A DNA stretch of 64,000 bases from Sphingobium sp. Cam5-1. GTDB taxonomy: Bacteria > Pseudomonadota > Alphaproteobacteria > Sphingomonadales > Sphingomonadaceae. Made by a program: the position numbers and the translations under genes. Where the stretch lies: the NCBI RefSeq assembly GCF_015693305.1, contig NZ_CP065139.1:310001-374000 (forward strand), in the 5' to 3' direction. The notes beneath the pieces were generated by a model, which did no database searches, was not told the origin of the DNA, and saw nothing but the letters and a program-made list of their open reading frames with translations. Shown piece after piece: positions 26,087-33,636 of the stretch; position 1 is the stretch's first letter, and every line of letters starts with the position of its first letter.

Positions 26087-27244
26087 TCATCGAAAGCTGC
26101 TCAAACTGGGGCGGTCGGGCCGGAGCGCTTCTACCCCCGGCACGGTGACAGGCTTGCCGAAGATCGCCCATTCGGCCGCGCACATGCCAAGGATTGATCC
26201 GGACGTGACGCCGACGCCGCCCAGCCCGCCGACCACCAGCATGGACGGATCGGCTTCATACGGCCCGACCTGGAAACGATCGTCCATGCTGATGGGATAA
26301 AGGCCGAACCAGCCATTGGAAAATCCGAAATCATCCATCCCCATCCGCTCGGTCAAAAGAGTTGCGACAGTGATCAGATGATCATCGCCGGACGGCGGGC
26401 TGAAACTGTCAGGATCGACATCAAGCCCGTCGATAGCTTCATAGGTGTGGAGCCCGGCGATCAGGCTATCCGGGCCATCCTGTCTGAAATAAAGACCCTC
26501 GCCCTCCTGTCCCGGCATGTAGAGATTGACCATGGGAACAGTATAGCCAAGGTCGCGCGGCAATCGGACCAAAAAGACTTCATGCACCTGCGGCTTGATC
26601 GGCACCGCATGGCCCAGCAGTTTCCCGACATTTCCGGCCCATGCGCCAGCGGCATTGATCACGATATCGGCTTCGACCACGCCCTTGCTGGTTTCCAGCC
26701 GATGCACTCCGCCCACCTTGGAATGAGAAAGAAGGTCCGTCTGCACACTGACGCGCGCGCCTTTTTCCTTGGCCTCTTCCAGAAGCGTCGTGCACAGAAG
26801 ATATCCGTCCAGATGCCCATCGGTCGGCCCGAAAAGCCCGCCCGCCAGGTCATCCACACGCATGTCGGGCACCAGTTGCTTCAGCCCCTCCCGATCAATC
26901 AGGCGAGAATCCAGGCCGCCCAGTTCCCGCTGCACCTTCACCGCCTGCGCCAGCCGGTCCATCTGCTCACTCGTATAAGCGACGCGGACATTGCCGATCT
27001 TGGCAAGCGGCAGGTCGCGTTCCCGTTCCAGCCGAAGGAACAACTCCTTCGCGCGGATGCGGATCTCGATGTCGAGCGGGTTGAGCGTCTGATAATTATA
27101 GACGCCAGCGGACCGGCCGGACGACCCGCTAGCGGGCGCGTCCCGTTCCAGCACGATCACGTCCGCGCCAAGTTCCGCGGCACGAAGGGCGGCGCCGCAA
27201 CCGGCGGTGCCAGCGCCGATGATGGCAATCCGGGGTCGAGTCAC
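26087..27244 (-). CDS. FAD-dependent oxidoreductase, DAO family
   Basis: 385 residues with an N-terminal Rossmann GAGTAG (10-15) and VLERD ending the second strand, then SSGRSAGVYNYQ, and a C-terminal VVGGLGGVGVTSGSILG FAD contact. This is the glycine/D-amino-acid-oxidase fold, whose members oxidise amines, N-methyl amino acids or alpha-hydroxy acids. It starts at GTG 27244 overlapping the previous stop, and its own stop overlaps an in-frame start of surE2. Oxidation of a secondary or primary amine in the pathway is the likely role; the exact substrate is not readable. Confidence 0.85.
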   Translation of the reverse strand: MTRPRIAIIGAGTAGCGAALRAAELGADVIVLERDAPASGSSGRSAGVYNYQTLNPLDIEIRIRAKELFLRLERERDLPLAKIGNVRVAYTSEQMDRLAQAVKVQRELGGLDSRLIDREGLKQLVPDMRVDDLAGGLFGPTDGHLDGYLLCTTLLEEAKEKGARVSVQTDLLSHSKVGGVHRLETSKGVVEADIVINAAGAWAGNVGKLLGHAVPIKPQVHEVFLVRLPRDLGYTVPMVNLYMPGQEGEGLYFRQDGPDSLIAGLHTYEAIDGLDVDPDSFSPPSGDDHLITVATLLTERMGMDDFGFSNGWFGLYPISMDDRFQVGPYEADPSMLVVGGLGGVGVTSGSILGMCAAEWAIFGKPVTVPGVEALRPDRPSLSSFR

Positions 27245-28044
27245 TGGTCATCCTCATCATTGGGAAGGGAACGATGGACATGAATGTCGGCGAGTGTGCC
27301 GCCATCGACCACCAGATCGGTGCCGGTGATGCCCGATGCGGCGTCGCTGGCAAGGAAGGCGACCGCGCCAGCCACTTCATCGACGGTGACCATGCGCTTC
27401 ATGGGTACGCGTCTGAAATCATGCAGCATATGTTGCAGCATCGCCGGTCGAAGCGCTTCTTCCACCATCTTGGTATGCACCCAGCCCGGACTGACCGAAT
27501 TGACGCGAATGCCATATTGGGCCAGCTCGATCGCCGCGCTCATGGTCATGCCGCGCAAACCGAACTTCGCGGCGACATAGCTGGCGAAGGGGCCATCTGC
27601 CGCATGCGCCTCGATCGACCCGATGTTGACGATGGCGCCGCCGCCCTGGCCGCGCATGTGCCGTGCTACTCGTTGCGTCATGAAGAAAACGCCGTTCAGG
27701 TTGACGTCGATCACCCGGCGCCACCCAGCCTCTTCAATGTCGAGGAACGCCGCTTCGTCGGCAATTCCCGCATTGTTGACCAAGATGTTTAACCGCCCAT
27801 GACTTTGCACTGTGCCGGCAACGACAGTGTCGACGTCACTGGTCGATGACACGTCGCCCGGCTGCACGCTGGCGCTGCCGCCCAGGCCCTCGATCTTTTT
27901 CGCGGTAGCCTGAAGGTCGGCCGGATTACGCCCGCTCAGCGCGACCGTAGCTCCGCGCTTGGCCAAGGTGATGGCGATGCCTTCGCCAAGTCCCCGGCCC
28001 GCGCCTGTAACCAGTGCGACCCTGCCTGCCAGATCCTCGCTCAT
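27241..28044 (-). CDS. SDR-family oxidoreductase E
   Basis: 267 residues. TGAGRGLG is at 13-20, VNNAG near 89-93, and the catalytic residues are Ser143, Tyr156 and Lys160 (YVAAK). The start overlaps the upstream stop by ATGA (28041-28044) and the stop overlaps the next start, so it is embedded in the operon. It probably acts on a hydroxyl or carbonyl intermediate. Nothing further distinguishes it. Confidence 0.88.
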   Translation of the reverse strand: MSEDLAGRVALVTGAGRGLGEGIAITLAKRGATVALSGRNPADLQATAKKIEGLGGSASVQPGDVSSTSDVDTVVAGTVQSHGRLNILVNNAGIADEAAFLDIEEAGWRRVIDVNLNGVFFMTQRVARHMRGQGGGAIVNIGSIEAHAADGPFASYVAAKFGLRGMTMSAAIELAQYGIRVNSVSPGWVHTKMVEEALRPAMLQHMLHDFRRVPMKRMVTVDEVAGAVAFLASDAASGITGTDLVVDGGTLADIHVHRSLPNDEDDQ

Positions 28045-29213
28045 GCAGCCTCCGATGTATCAGCCATCAGGTCGCGGATGCGCAGCCTTTCACCCTGGCG
28101 GCCGTTTTCGAGACGATAGACGCCGAGCCCGCCGCCGCCCAGGCTGACACGCCGAAGCGCGGCGAAGAATTTCGCAGGGGACAGCGCTTCGGGCGCAAAT
28201 ACGCCGCCACGCGGCGTATCGCCTTCCGCCAGCATGATCACTCCTGCGGCGGCAGGAACGCCTGTCGCCTCTTCCATGCTGGTGTCCGCGCCCGAAGCGT
28301 AGCGAAGCCCGTTGCCGTTGGTATGGACGTCAATCTGAAGCCCGCTTCCGATCCGTTCGCCACCCTCGAATCGGGCCAGGAATTGCTGAAACGCCTTGAC
28401 CAGCATGTCGGTACGCTCGCCCGTGCTGCCGGGCTGCTGCTCGTCCGCGACGGCGGCAAGGGCCGCTGCCACCGCATGCGCGTCGATCGGGGCGATGGCT
28501 CCATAGTTGACCGCCCGCTTGACCGGCAGGAATCGAGGAACGGTAAGCGGCTCGGGATGGGCCAGCTTCACAACTGTCTGCCGCCCGACCGTTCCGGGGA
28601 AATCAACGACGCGCGAATCCATTTCGCCGGGAAGCGGCACGGGATGAACCGTCCCGTCGAAATCGACAAGGTTGAAGCAATGCCAGAAATGCTTGGTCGC
28701 CGCCTCGGTCATGTCCTTGGCATCGACCACCCAGGCAATTTCGACATCGTCCGCGCCCTTCAGATGATCGACTGCCAGCCGGATGAGGATGTTCGACACG
28801 CCGGGCGTCGAACCCAGCCCAATGATCGCCGTAACGCCCGCCGCCTTGGCGGCTTCGTCTCGCGACAGGATCGGAACGGTGATGTCGGCGTCATCGCAGA
28901 TATCGAGATAGTCAGTCCCGGCCCCGATCGCCGCGTCCAGGACAGTAAAACCAGTGCGGTAATAGGGGCCTGCGAGGTTCGCGACGATCGCCGTTGAACG
29001 CATCAGCGCGTCCAGCGTACCCGCGTCGGCCAGTGGGTCCTGTTCTCTCGTCTGCATGCCAAGCGCCTGCGTTGCAGCCAGCGTTTCAGGCCGCCAGGCG
29101 CGATCGAGCGCAAGCCAGCGCGTGACATCGGTGCCCCGCGCGGCTGCGGCAAGCATGGCTTGCGCCTGGCGGCCGCCAGCCCCGATCACCACGACATCGA
29201 ATTCACGTTTCAT
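28041..29213 (-). CDS. Saccharopine-dehydrogenase-like NAD(P)-binding protein
   Basis: 390 residues with an N-terminal Rossmann motif VVVIGAGGRQAQAM and the LAGPYYRTG, DICDD and GLGSTPGVSN segments typical of saccharopine dehydrogenase/reductase-like proteins. Members link or split an amino acid and a carbonyl by imine reduction, or act as other NAD(P) oxidoreductases. The context (amine-oxidising FAD protein, SDRs, CoA ligase) suggests reductive or oxidative handling of an imine. It overlaps the CoA-ligase gene by 11 bases (29203-29213). True lysine metabolism is unlikely here. Confidence 0.8.
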   Translation of the reverse strand: MKREFDVVVIGAGGRQAQAMLAAAARGTDVTRWLALDRAWRPETLAATQALGMQTREQDPLADAGTLDALMRSTAIVANLAGPYYRTGFTVLDAAIGAGTDYLDICDDADITVPILSRDEAAKAAGVTAIIGLGSTPGVSNILIRLAVDHLKGADDVEIAWVVDAKDMTEAATKHFWHCFNLVDFDGTVHPVPLPGEMDSRVVDFPGTVGRQTVVKLAHPEPLTVPRFLPVKRAVNYGAIAPIDAHAVAAALAAVADEQQPGSTGERTDMLVKAFQQFLARFEGGERIGSGLQIDVHTNGNGLRYASGADTSMEEATGVPAAAGVIMLAEGDTPRGGVFAPEALSPAKFFAALRRVSLGGGGLGVYRLENGRQGERLRIRDLMADTSEAA

Positions 29214-30726
29214 CAGTCTCTCCCGAATTTGGGCCTTGATCGTTCAGCATCGCGATGACGGCATCGCGCACGTTCCGGCGGTCCACTTTCCCGGACGCAA
29301 TGCGCGGGAAGGGGTCAAAAAGGATGAAGTGGACCGGCATCGCATAGGCGGGCAGCCGCGCGGCTAGGAAAGCACGCGCACTAGCTTCGTCGAACGTCCG
29401 GCCCGGCCTGATTTCAAGCGCAGCGACGGGCACTTCCTGCAAGATCGGATCGGGAATGCCGATCACCACGCAATAGCCGATCTCCGGCAGTTCCGCGAGC
29501 AGGCACTCCAGATGGGACGGCAATATCTTCTCGCCGCCACGATTGATGACATCATCGCGCCGTCCTTCCAGGAACAGGCGGCCAGCTTCATCGAACCGGC
29601 CAAGGTCGCCCGTCCGCAACCATTTGCCCGATAATTTTTCAGCATTAGCCTCGGGGCGCCGCCAATATTCCGTCATGCGAGTGGGTCCCGCGACCCAGAC
29701 TTCGCCGGATTCCCCTTGCGCCACATCCCGGCCGTCTTCGCCCACTACCCGCAATTCCGCGAAGGGGGCGGCAAAGCCGACGGATTCGCCAAAGTCGGTG
29801 ATCATCGCGGGTGGCAGGAAGCTGCACGCGCAACCAAATTCCGTCAGTCCATAGCCATGGACAAGCTCAAGATGCGGCCAGCGTTCCAGCATCTCCCTCG
29901 ACCAGGCGGCAGGCATCGGCGATCCGCCGAACAGGACGGTGCGAGCCGGTCCGAACACCGCATCCGCATCGTCCAATATCATCAGCATGCGCAGCACGCT
30001 GGGCACGGCGGTAACGAAGGTCGCGGGCGCGGCCTTGAAGGCGGCAAGCGCTTCCTTGCGGTGAAATTCCTCCACCAGCATCGTCTCCCCGCCCGCCAGC
30101 AGCATCTGGCCGAACTGGTCGATGAAACCCGTGTTGTGGAACATGGGGGCGATCACGACCGTGCTGTCGTCGCTGGTCGCGCGGAAGAATTGGCGAAAGA
30201 CCTCCGACGCCATGCACAAGGCTTGGGTGCTGAGCAGCGCGCCCTTTGGTTCGCCGGTAGTCCCAGAACTAAAGCTGATCAGCGCGGGCGCTTCCCCCGT
30301 CACGAAATCGGGCAGATCTTCCTGCGCCGACATGGCCGTGGCCATTTCCAATGGGAGCGTCAATATCGACCTCTGGGCAAGAAGCGATGCGTGGCGCTTG
30401 TCCGCAATCGCCACGCGCGCTTCGAGCAGGTTCACCAGGTCGGCCATCTGCAGCGCACTGATGCGATTATTCGCGGGCACGGCGATGGCGCCAAGGCGCA
30501 TGACGGCGAGATAAGCGACGACCCATTCGATGACGTTGAGGCCGACGATGATCACCCGGTCCCCGCTCTGCACGCCGGTTGAGCGAAGGAAGCGCGCATA
30601 GTCTTCCGCCTTGGCGGCGAGATCGTGATATTCGACCGATCTTTCACCCTGACGCAGGGCGATCCGTCCCGGCGTTTCGTCCGCCCAGTGGCGAAGCGCA
30701 TGCCAAAGCGTTGCGAAAGGCGGCAT
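29203..30726 (-). CDS. AMP-forming acyl-CoA ligase 2
   Basis: 507 residues, a close paralogue of ligase 1 at 4345-5832. The P-loop FSSGTTGEPKG is at 152-162, followed by YGLTEFGCACSFLP, LRTGDLG, RRDDVINRGGEK and IASGKVDRR with the catalytic Lys. Long shared blocks around the acyl pocket (FHNTGFIDQ, FHRK, TAVPSVLRML, GGSPMP) suggest the same or a very similar acid substrate. It is the third gene of the operon, with TGATG overlap at the kinase stop. It would trap the acid made by the upstream aldehyde dehydrogenase as a CoA ester. Confidence 0.9.
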   Translation of the reverse strand: MPPFATLWHALRHWADETPGRIALRQGERSVEYHDLAAKAEDYARFLRSTGVQSGDRVIIVGLNVIEWVVAYLAVMRLGAIAVPANNRISALQMADLVNLLEARVAIADKRHASLLAQRSILTLPLEMATAMSAQEDLPDFVTGEAPALISFSSGTTGEPKGALLSTQALCMASEVFRQFFRATSDDSTVVIAPMFHNTGFIDQFGQMLLAGGETMLVEEFHRKEALAAFKAAPATFVTAVPSVLRMLMILDDADAVFGPARTVLFGGSPMPAAWSREMLERWPHLELVHGYGLTEFGCACSFLPPAMITDFGESVGFAAPFAELRVVGEDGRDVAQGESGEVWVAGPTRMTEYWRRPEANAEKLSGKWLRTGDLGRFDEAGRLFLEGRRDDVINRGGEKILPSHLECLLAELPEIGYCVVIGIPDPILQEVPVAALEIRPGRTFDEASARAFLAARLPAYAMPVHFILFDPFPRIASGKVDRRNVRDAVIAMLNDQGPNSGETDET

Positions 30727-31721
30727 CAGAAACGCGCCCCTTCCCGCACATGGGCTGCGGCCTTCAGCATCTCGGCAAAGCTGCCCTGTCCCCAGGCATT
30801 GCGCGCTTCGGCCAGGTTGGAACTGGCATAGCCCTGATAAGTCCAGCCATCGAGCGGGGTCGTATGGGCCGACAGGATCGGTTCGGCCATGGTCGCCCAG
30901 GCTGCTTCCCGCACACCCGCCACCGCGCGCATCAGGGCAACACGGGCGCGCTGACTATCATCGACCTGCGGATCGTAAAGGCGCAAGAAGGTTTCCGTTT
31001 CCTCGTCCGACAGGCCCGCCTGACAGGCGAAGCTCGCCATTTCGAACGCGACCCAGCCCATCCCGGCATAATCCCAGTCGATCAGGCGCATACGGTCGCC
31101 GACGATGAAATTCTGCGGCACGAGATCGCTGTGGCAAAATGCCCGCGGTGCATCGATGGCGGCGAAAAGCTGCGCGATTTTCCTCACCCGATCATACATG
31201 TCCGCAAATTCGGCAGGCCGCACAGCGCCTTCCGCATCGCCCAGTTTCACGAAATGCGCTGCATCCTCGAAAGGCGAAAAGACACGAGCGGAGGTCTGCT
31301 GCGCATGAAGGCTGCGCAGCGTCTCCACGACATCACTCAGCAGCCCCTCTTCCCGCATGCGCGTTGGCGTCATGACACCGCCGGTCAGGAACGGGCACAG
31401 GAAATGCCCCTCCGGCAATGTCGAGGCCAGGACATTCGGCGCGAGATCCGCACGCGCGGCATCCTTTTGCGCCTGGATAGACGCTGCGCGATCGACGCCC
31501 CAGCGCTGCGGGTCAGGCGCGCAGACACGCAGCGCAAGCGCGTGGCGCGATCCTTCCAGCTTCAGGTTAACGTTGCTGCCGCCGCCACTCATCGGGCTGA
31601 TCAGATAGTCGTCGGCAAGATCGGGCAACGTCCACTGGGACAGGATGGCGCTCACCTGCTCCTGCAACGCCGAACCAATGTCCGGCGCGAAGCCAAGCTT
31701 CATGCCAGAGGCGACGGTCAC
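30726..31721 (-). CDS. Aminoglycoside/choline-kinase-like phosphotransferase
   Basis: About 331 residues from GTG 31721, which overlaps the aldehyde-dehydrogenase stop as GTGA; ATG 31703 would give 325. The frame extends to 31895, but that part overlaps the previous gene. The kinase loop HSDLVPQN (His197, Asp199, Asn204) and IDWDYAG (Asp215, Asp217) are intact, so it should transfer phosphate from ATP. The family phosphorylates choline, ethanolamine, amino alcohols, aminoglycosides and homoserine. With a SurE phosphatase later in the operon and an EutH-like transporter next door, a small amino alcohol is a reasonable guess. Confidence 0.8.
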   Translation of the reverse strand: MTVASGMKLGFAPDIGSALQEQVSAILSQWTLPDLADDYLISPMSGGGSNVNLKLEGSRHALALRVCAPDPQRWGVDRAASIQAQKDAARADLAPNVLASTLPEGHFLCPFLTGGVMTPTRMREEGLLSDVVETLRSLHAQQTSARVFSPFEDAAHFVKLGDAEGAVRPAEFADMYDRVRKIAQLFAAIDAPRAFCHSDLVPQNFIVGDRMRLIDWDYAGMGWVAFEMASFACQAGLSDEETETFLRLYDPQVDDSQRARVALMRAVAGVREAAWATMAEPILSAHTTPLDGWTYQGYASSNLAEARNAWGQGSFAEMLKAAAHVREGARF

Positions 31722-33145
31722 AGCTGATATCCATGGCTGATGGCGACATGCTTGAGCGCCGTATGCTCCTCGATCGCATGGATCGACATGTCGCGGCCGA
31801 TGCCCGACAGCTTGAAACCGCCGAAGGGCATTTCCGCCGCAGTCGGGCCATGATCGTTGATCCACACCGTCCCGGCTTCGATCAACGCGGCGCATTTGAC
31901 GGCGCGATTGATGTCCCGCGTCCAGATCGACGCCGCCAGTCCGTAGGCGACGTCATTGGCCTTTGCGATCGCGTCATCTTCGTCATCGAAGGTGCTGACG
32001 ACCAATACGGGGCCGAACAGTTCCTCCTGAACGATCGCCGAGCGCTGGTCGGCGCCGGTAACGATCGTGGGCGTGTAGAAAGCGCCGCTACCCTCGCCGC
32101 CAGTGACGATCCGGGCGCCCTCGCCCACCGCCCTTTCCACCTGCCGCGCGATGCTGTCGCGATGGCGCTGGGACACCACTGGCCCCATCTGGACCGCCGG
32201 ATCGAGGAAGCCATTGCCGACGGTCAATCCTTCCGCCATCTGCACGAGCCGTTCGGTTACTTCGCCGAACAGCGATTTCGACACATAGACGCGGGTTGCC
32301 GCCGTACAATCCTGACCGGAGTTGCGAAACGCAGCGCCGCGCATCGTCGCCACGAACTTGTCGAGATCGGCATCGTCGAACAGGAGCACGGGCGCCTTGC
32401 CGCCCAGTTCCAGATGGACCTTCTTCACCATGTCGGCGGCGTCGCGCATGATGGTCTTGCCGGTGCTGGTGCCGCCGGTCAGCGAAACCATGGCAACGTC
32501 AGGATGCCGCACCAGCGCCTTGCCGACACTGTCGCCACCACCCGTCACGACATTCAGGACGCCAGCGGGGAATATCTCCGCAGCGATGCGGCCGAGCAGA
32601 AGGGATGTCAGCGGCGTTTCGTTCGTAGGCTTGAGCACCACGGTATTGCCCGCCATCAGTGCCGGGCCAATCTTCCAGCTCGTCAGCCCCATGGGATAAT
32701 TCCAGGGCGCGATCGCCGCGACGATGCCCAGCGGTTCGCGCCGCACCAGGCTGGTGATGCCGGGCTTATATTCATCGCATACAGGCGCTGTCAGCGCCCT
32801 GCCTGCACCCGCGAAGAACCGATACTTATCGGCTGCGGAGAACATTTCCGCCCGCGCGTCTGCCAAAGGCTTGCCCACATCGCGCGCTTCCAGTTCCGCG
32901 AACTGATCGGCATTCGCTTCAAGCGCGTCAGCCAGGCGCAACAGCATCGCCGCGCGATCCTTCGGCGTGGTGGCCGCCCATGATCGACGCGCATCCTTCG
33001 CCGCGCCTACAGCCGCATTCACCCCGGCTTCGCCGACATCGACCATTTCGGCGATCTGGTCCCCGGTCGCAGGTTCGATAACTGCTTCCACTTTGCCTTC
33101 GCGCCATTCGCGATTTGCGATCGTGGGAAAGAAATCCAATGACAT
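31718..33145 (-). CDS. NAD(P)-dependent aldehyde dehydrogenase, aminoaldehyde type
   Basis: 475 residues. The general base is Glu246 in LELGGKAP and the nucleophile is Cys280 in FRNSGQDC. The GQDCTAATRVYV segment is like that of gamma-aminobutyraldehyde and betaine aldehyde dehydrogenases. It oxidises an aldehyde, plausibly amino-substituted, to the acid that ligase 2 could activate. It is the first gene of the eight-gene minus-strand operon, with operator site 6 about 255 bases upstream. Substrate assignment is by family resemblance only. Confidence 0.88.
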   Translation of the reverse strand: MSLDFFPTIANREWREGKVEAVIEPATGDQIAEMVDVGEAGVNAAVGAAKDARRSWAATTPKDRAAMLLRLADALEANADQFAELEARDVGKPLADARAEMFSAADKYRFFAGAGRALTAPVCDEYKPGITSLVRREPLGIVAAIAPWNYPMGLTSWKIGPALMAGNTVVLKPTNETPLTSLLLGRIAAEIFPAGVLNVVTGGGDSVGKALVRHPDVAMVSLTGGTSTGKTIMRDAADMVKKVHLELGGKAPVLLFDDADLDKFVATMRGAAFRNSGQDCTAATRVYVSKSLFGEVTERLVQMAEGLTVGNGFLDPAVQMGPVVSQRHRDSIARQVERAVGEGARIVTGGEGSGAFYTPTIVTGADQRSAIVQEELFGPVLVVSTFDDEDDAIAKANDVAYGLAASIWTRDINRAVKCAALIEAGTVWINDHGPTAAEMPFGGFKLSGIGRDMSIHAIEEHTALKHVAISHGYQL

Positions 33146-33163
33146 CGCTCCAGTCCTCTCGTG

Positions 33164-33397
33164 TCAATTGCAGGCGATCTTGCCGGGCCATCCCCAACAG
33201 CGCCATGGGCCGTCTGCCTTGATAAAATTCTGAGACGCTTCGCTCGCGTCGATCAATCCCAATTCCCGAGGGATCGCCAGGAGGCTCGGCCCGCGCGCAG
33301 CTGCGGCATCAAGGCGTCTGCGCGTCCTCACCATGCGATCCCCTACCCATTTCCAATACAAGCTCCGCCGCACCCAGCGGCAACATGAATTTCGCAC
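33164..33397 (-). CDS. Possible small protein upstream of the aldehyde dehydrogenase
   Basis: A 77-residue frame from GTG 33397 (57 residues from the internal ATG) ends 18 bases before the aldehyde-dehydrogenase start and begins directly beside operator site 6. Composition is basic at the N-terminus and Trp/Cys-rich at the end (WRCWGWPGK). I recognise no family. It may be a leader or small protein, or chance open frame in GC-rich DNA. Confidence 0.2.
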   Translation of the reverse strand: MRNSCCRWVRRSLYWKWVGDRMVRTRRRLDAAAARGPSLLAIPRELGLIDASEASQNFIKADGPWRCWGWPGKIACN

Positions 33398-33398
33398 A

Positions 33399-33424
33399 TT
33401 AATACGAATATGTATTCATGCTAA
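33399..33424. promoter_or_regulatory. Candidate TetR-type operator, site 6
   Basis: A 12-2-12 inverted repeat: left arm TTAATACGAATA, spacer TG, and a right arm complementary at 9 of 12 positions. The left arm is nearly identical to the site 5 arm. It lies upstream of the eight-gene aldehyde-dehydrogenase operon. Confidence 0.6.
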
Positions 33425-33547
33425 TGGGATTCGAGAGGAATTGTCAATCGTTGAATTCAGCGCATGAATCATCGCATATCGTCTCGATATATGGGTCATT
33501 ATCGCGGAGTTTCATTCGATCATATGACATATTGACAGATTAAGTTT

Positions 33548-33573
33548 TAGATACGAACATGCGTTCACAATAA
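33548..33573. promoter_or_regulatory. Candidate TetR-type operator, site 7
   Basis: The core GAACATGCGTTC (33556-33566 region) lies in the same frame as sites 1-6, with left arm TAGATACGAACA sharing 9 of 12 bases with site 6. It is about 65 bases upstream of TonB receptor 2. Confidence 0.55.
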
Positions 33574-33636
33574 GAGATGCAGGAGTCGAACCTGCGCTTG
33601 TTGATATCTGCTCGATCAACAAAGGGAGCGAAGGGT

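Larger units (their letters stand above)
33146..33636. other. Divergent regulatory region, aldehyde-dehydrogenase operon / receptor 2
   Basis: 491 bases with two inverted repeats, site 6 toward the minus operon and site 7 toward the receptor. The central part (about 33395-33560) is strongly AT-rich, which fits promoters in both directions. The only other content is the doubtful small frame at 33164-33397. Confidence 0.5.
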
